Source: JAKAWQ01 sp035503055 (GTDB lineage Bacteria > Pseudomonadota > Alphaproteobacteria > Acetobacterales > Acetobacteraceae). From it: 7,587 bases of DNA. The position numbers and the translations under genes are program-made. The DNA is taken from NCBI GenBank assembly GCA_035503055.1, contig DATJTV010000153.1, forward strand, positions 1 through 7,587. The letters run 5' to 3'. The notes under the pieces were generated by a model. It had not been told where the DNA came from. It was given only the letters and a program-made list of their open reading frames with translations, and did not search any database. Shown here piece after piece: positions 6,194 to 7,587 of this stretch; position 1 is the first letter of the stretch, and each line of letters opens with the position of its first letter.

Positions 6194-6655
6194 ATGACAT
6201 CGACCGCGCCCGTATCGGACTTGACCGCGCATCTCGGATTCTGGCTGCGCACCGTCTCCAACCACGTGTCCCATGCCTTTGCCGGCAAGCTCGCCGCCAA
6301 AGGTGTTACGGTTGCGGAATGGGTTACGATGCGCTCGCTCTATGGCCAGGCGCCGATGCCGCCGAGCCGCCTCGCCGAGGAGATGGGCACGACGCGAGGG
6401 GCGATCACCAAGCTTGCGGACCGGCTGATCGGCAAATCGCTGATCGTCCGGAAGGCGAGCCGCGAGGACGGAAGGGCGCAGACCCTCGCCCTGACGCGGG
6501 CGGGCGCGGAGCTGGTGCCGGAGCTGGCCGCACTCGCCGACCGCAACGATGCGGAATTCTTCGACCACCTCTCCGCGGCAGAGCGGAGGACGTTGGAGCG
6601 GCTCCTGAAGCGGCTGGTCGAGCGCTGCGGCATCGCCGCCGTGCCGATCGAATGA
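6194..6655 (+). CDS. MarR-family transcriptional regulator
   Basis: A 153-residue winged helix-turn-helix regulator. Residues 56-80 (PPSRLAEEMGTTRGAITKLADRL..) form the helix-turn-helix, with the recognition helix at about 66-79. The wing follows at 88-104 and carries the family D-x-R signature (REDGRAQTLALTRAG). The N-terminal and C-terminal helices would form the dimer interface. The start at 6194 has AGGGA 5-6 nt upstream. It sits directly behind a large inverted repeat that is its probable operator, and it ends with an ATGA that could couple it to the DUF1398 gene. MarR proteins usually repress themselves and a neighbouring gene until a small molecule or oxidant releases them; the inducer cannot be read from the sequence. 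GC at third positions is somewhat lower than in the leftward operon. Confidence 0.93.
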   Translation: MTSTAPVSDLTAHLGFWLRTVSNHVSHAFAGKLAAKGVTVAEWVTMRSLYGQAPMPPSRLAEEMGTTRGAITKLADRLIGKSLIVRKASREDGRAQTLALTRAGAELVPELAALADRNDAEFFDHLSAAERRTLERLLKRLVERCGIAAVPIE

Positions 6656-6687
6656 TCCCGACCCGACTGACCCAATGGCGATTGACC

Positions 6688-7089
6688 ATGGACGAGCGCA
6701 AGAAATCCGTCGCCCGAGCCTGTCTCGAAGGTGCCGAGAGCGGCACGATGATTTTTCCGGAGATTGTCGGAACATTGATGCGGGAGGGCTTCGAAAGCTA
6801 CGCGATCGACTTCCGCCGCGCGGTTGCGACGTACTATCGGCCCGACGGCGACAGAGTCGAGCTGGCGGCGCACAAGATCGATGTCAGCGTCGCGCCGGCT
6901 TTTGATGCCGGTTCCGTTCAAGCGGCGATCAAGGAAGCGCAGCAATTGGTGCCCGGCTATACGTACAAGGGCTTCTGCAGGAAGGTCGCGTTGGCCGGCT
7001 GCGCGGGCTACATCGTCTCGTTCTCCGGCCGCCGCGCGCTTTATATCGGCCGGACCGCCGAGACCCACGTGGAGCATTTTCCAGACTAG
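6688..7089 (+). CDS. DUF1398-family protein of unknown function
   Basis: A 133-residue soluble protein matching, from memory of the family, DUF1398 (the group of E. coli YbcV): MDERKKSVARACLEGAESG, then FPEIVGTLMREGFESYAIDFRR, TYYRPDGD near residue 49, and a C-terminal GYIVSFSGRRALYIGRTAETHVEHFP. No signal peptide or membrane segment is visible. The function is not known; older annotation as phage envelope protein is not informative. The start at 6688 fits the family N-terminus, but an in-frame ATG at 6652 overlaps the marR stop (ATGA) and would add 12 residues (MIPTRLTQWRLT). No clear ribosome-binding site favours 6688, so coupling from 6652 is possible. It is very likely co-transcribed with marR and may be under its control. 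Confidence 0.85.
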   Translation: MDERKKSVARACLEGAESGTMIFPEIVGTLMREGFESYAIDFRRAVATYYRPDGDRVELAAHKIDVSVAPAFDAGSVQAAIKEAQQLVPGYTYKGFCRKVALAGCAGYIVSFSGRRALYIGRTAETHVEHFPD

Positions 7090-7500
7090 CCGGTCTCGGC
7101 CCGCCGCGATCCCGGAGTCGCCATCCTGGTGACGTGCTGCGCCGACACGCGAGTGGGGGGCATGAACCTGACCGATGGTTGCGTTGCCGGACGGCTGGGC
7201 CCCGCCGGGAAGGGACGTTCGGCGGGGACTTCAGCCGGCGGCCTCGCGCCCTTCCCGGTCACCCCGCAGTGTTTTGCAGCGTGCCAAAAGGGGGGCACGG
7301 GCCGCGTGTGGTCCAATGCCTGCCGTGGGTGGTGAGCGGACCTTCGCGGCGACGCATCAAATTGAGCAGCTTGCGCGGATTGCGAACCTTCCCGCCCTCG
7401 CCGCGGAACGGGAAGGGCGACGTTCTCAAGCCCATTTGACGCGCGGCGAACCAGTGCCCAACATCCTTGTGATCTCGGGCCCTTCCTTTGGGGAAACGCG
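7090..7500. other. intergenic stretch with repeated inverted GGGAAGGG/CCCTTCCC motifs
   Basis: About 410 bases without a convincing gene. Structure seen: a 9-bp inverted repeat GCCGAGACC/GGTCTCGGC (7057-7065 and 7092-7100) across the end of the DUF1398 gene, with no T-tract after it, so a weak terminator at best; CCCCGCCG/CGGCGGGG (7200-7207 and 7220-7227); CCGGGAAGGG/CCCTTCCCGG (7205-7214 and 7249-7258); and CCTTCCCG/CGGGAAGG (7387-7394 and 7409-7416). Both strands have short open frames with mixed codon use. It may be a transcribed structured leader, a dispersed-repeat region or the remnant of a lost gene. Confidence 0.5.
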
Positions 7501-7504
7501 ATGA
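7316..7504 (+). CDS. possible small ORF overlapping the next gene (weak)
   Basis: A 62-codon frame starting at ATG 7316 and ending in a TGA whose first two bases are shared with the ATG of the next gene (ATGA at 7501-7504). The predicted peptide is not obviously low-complexity (THQIEQLARIANLPALAAE, later VPNILVISGPSFGETR). Against it, there is no good ribosome-binding site, only about 60% of codons end in G or C, and it runs through one of the inverted repeats. I do not recognise it. The overlap may be chance. Confidence 0.15.
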   Translation: MPAVGGERTFAATHQIEQLARIANLPALAAEREGRRSQAHLTRGEPVPNILVISGPSFGETR

Positions 7505-7587
7505 ACTCTTCAGGGGCGCAGCAATCCCACTTCGACATGTTGGCGAACGCGCCGATGTTCGAAAACCGCCCAACGGCTGAGGCGAGC
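7501..7587 (+). CDS. N-terminus of an unidentified protein (partial)
   Basis: An ATG at 7501 preceded by GGGGA at 6 nt opens a frame that continues past the window edge; 29 residues are visible, with HFDMLANAPMFENRPTAEA at about residues 10-28. The start looks like a cytoplasmic protein: no signal peptide or membrane segment. I do not recognise the family from this fragment. It is on the same strand as marR and the DUF1398 gene but separated from them by about 410 bases, so it probably has its own promoter. Confidence 0.6.
   Translation, partial: MNSSGAQQSHFDMLANAPMFENRPTAEAS

Noticed and set aside
7086..7573. Leftward open frames of 104 and 150 codons in the 3' intergenic region.
   Set aside because: They have mixed codon use, no ribosome-binding sites, translations rich in R, P, S and G, and they run into the partial gene at 7501 on the other strand.
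1..7587. CRISPR arrays, tRNA or rRNA genes, insertion-sequence ends.
   Set aside because: I looked for regular direct repeats, tRNA cloverleaf signatures and paired terminal repeats flanking transposase-like frames and saw none.

Overview
The window looks like a high-GC (roughly 70% by eye) alphaproteobacterial chromosome. The main support is the conserved block mnmE-mnmG-rsmG-parA-parB with a canonical parS site embedded in it. The protein wording fits Sphingomonadales or Rhodospirillales, but I cannot place it further without a search.

Layout. Bases 1-90 hold the tail of an unidentified rightward gene that converges on parB. From 6032 down to 77 everything reads leftward as one tightly packed run: brnT (toxin), brnA (antitoxin), mnmE, mnmG, rsmG, parA, parB. 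The junctions are overlaps of 26, 4, 20 and 4 nt, plus a 2 or 8 nt gap between mnmE and mnmG. Bases 6033-6193 form a divergent promoter region with a candidate brnTA promoter on one side and a large perfect inverted repeat in front of a rightward marR gene on the other. marR (6194-6655) is followed by a DUF1398-family gene ending at 7089. Bases 7090-7500 are a structured stretch with no convincing gene and repeated CCCTTCCC/GGGAAGGG motifs. A new gene starts at 7501 and runs off the end.

How the genes work together. MnmE and MnmG form the complex that modifies the wobble uridine of several tRNAs. RsmG methylates 16S rRNA. ParA, ParB and parS form the chromosome segregation system. The parS site sits inside the operon at the mnmG/rsmG junction, where it also supplies the mnmG stop codon and the presumed old rsmG start.

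Most notable points. (1) The rsmG frame has no usable start codon: it is blocked by a TAG just after parS, and a second ATG is one frame off across a T7/C6 homopolymer pair, so the gene is broken, recoded or misassembled. (2) A BrnT/BrnA toxin-antitoxin pair sits directly upstream of mnmE with a 4-nt ATGA overlap, so a self-regulated TA promoter may feed a housekeeping and segregation operon. (3) MnmG lacks about 50 residues in its C-terminal half. (4) marR has a 15-bp perfect inverted repeat covering its candidate promoter. I did not find a clearly new multi-gene system; the TA-driven operon and the startless rsmG are the strongest leads.
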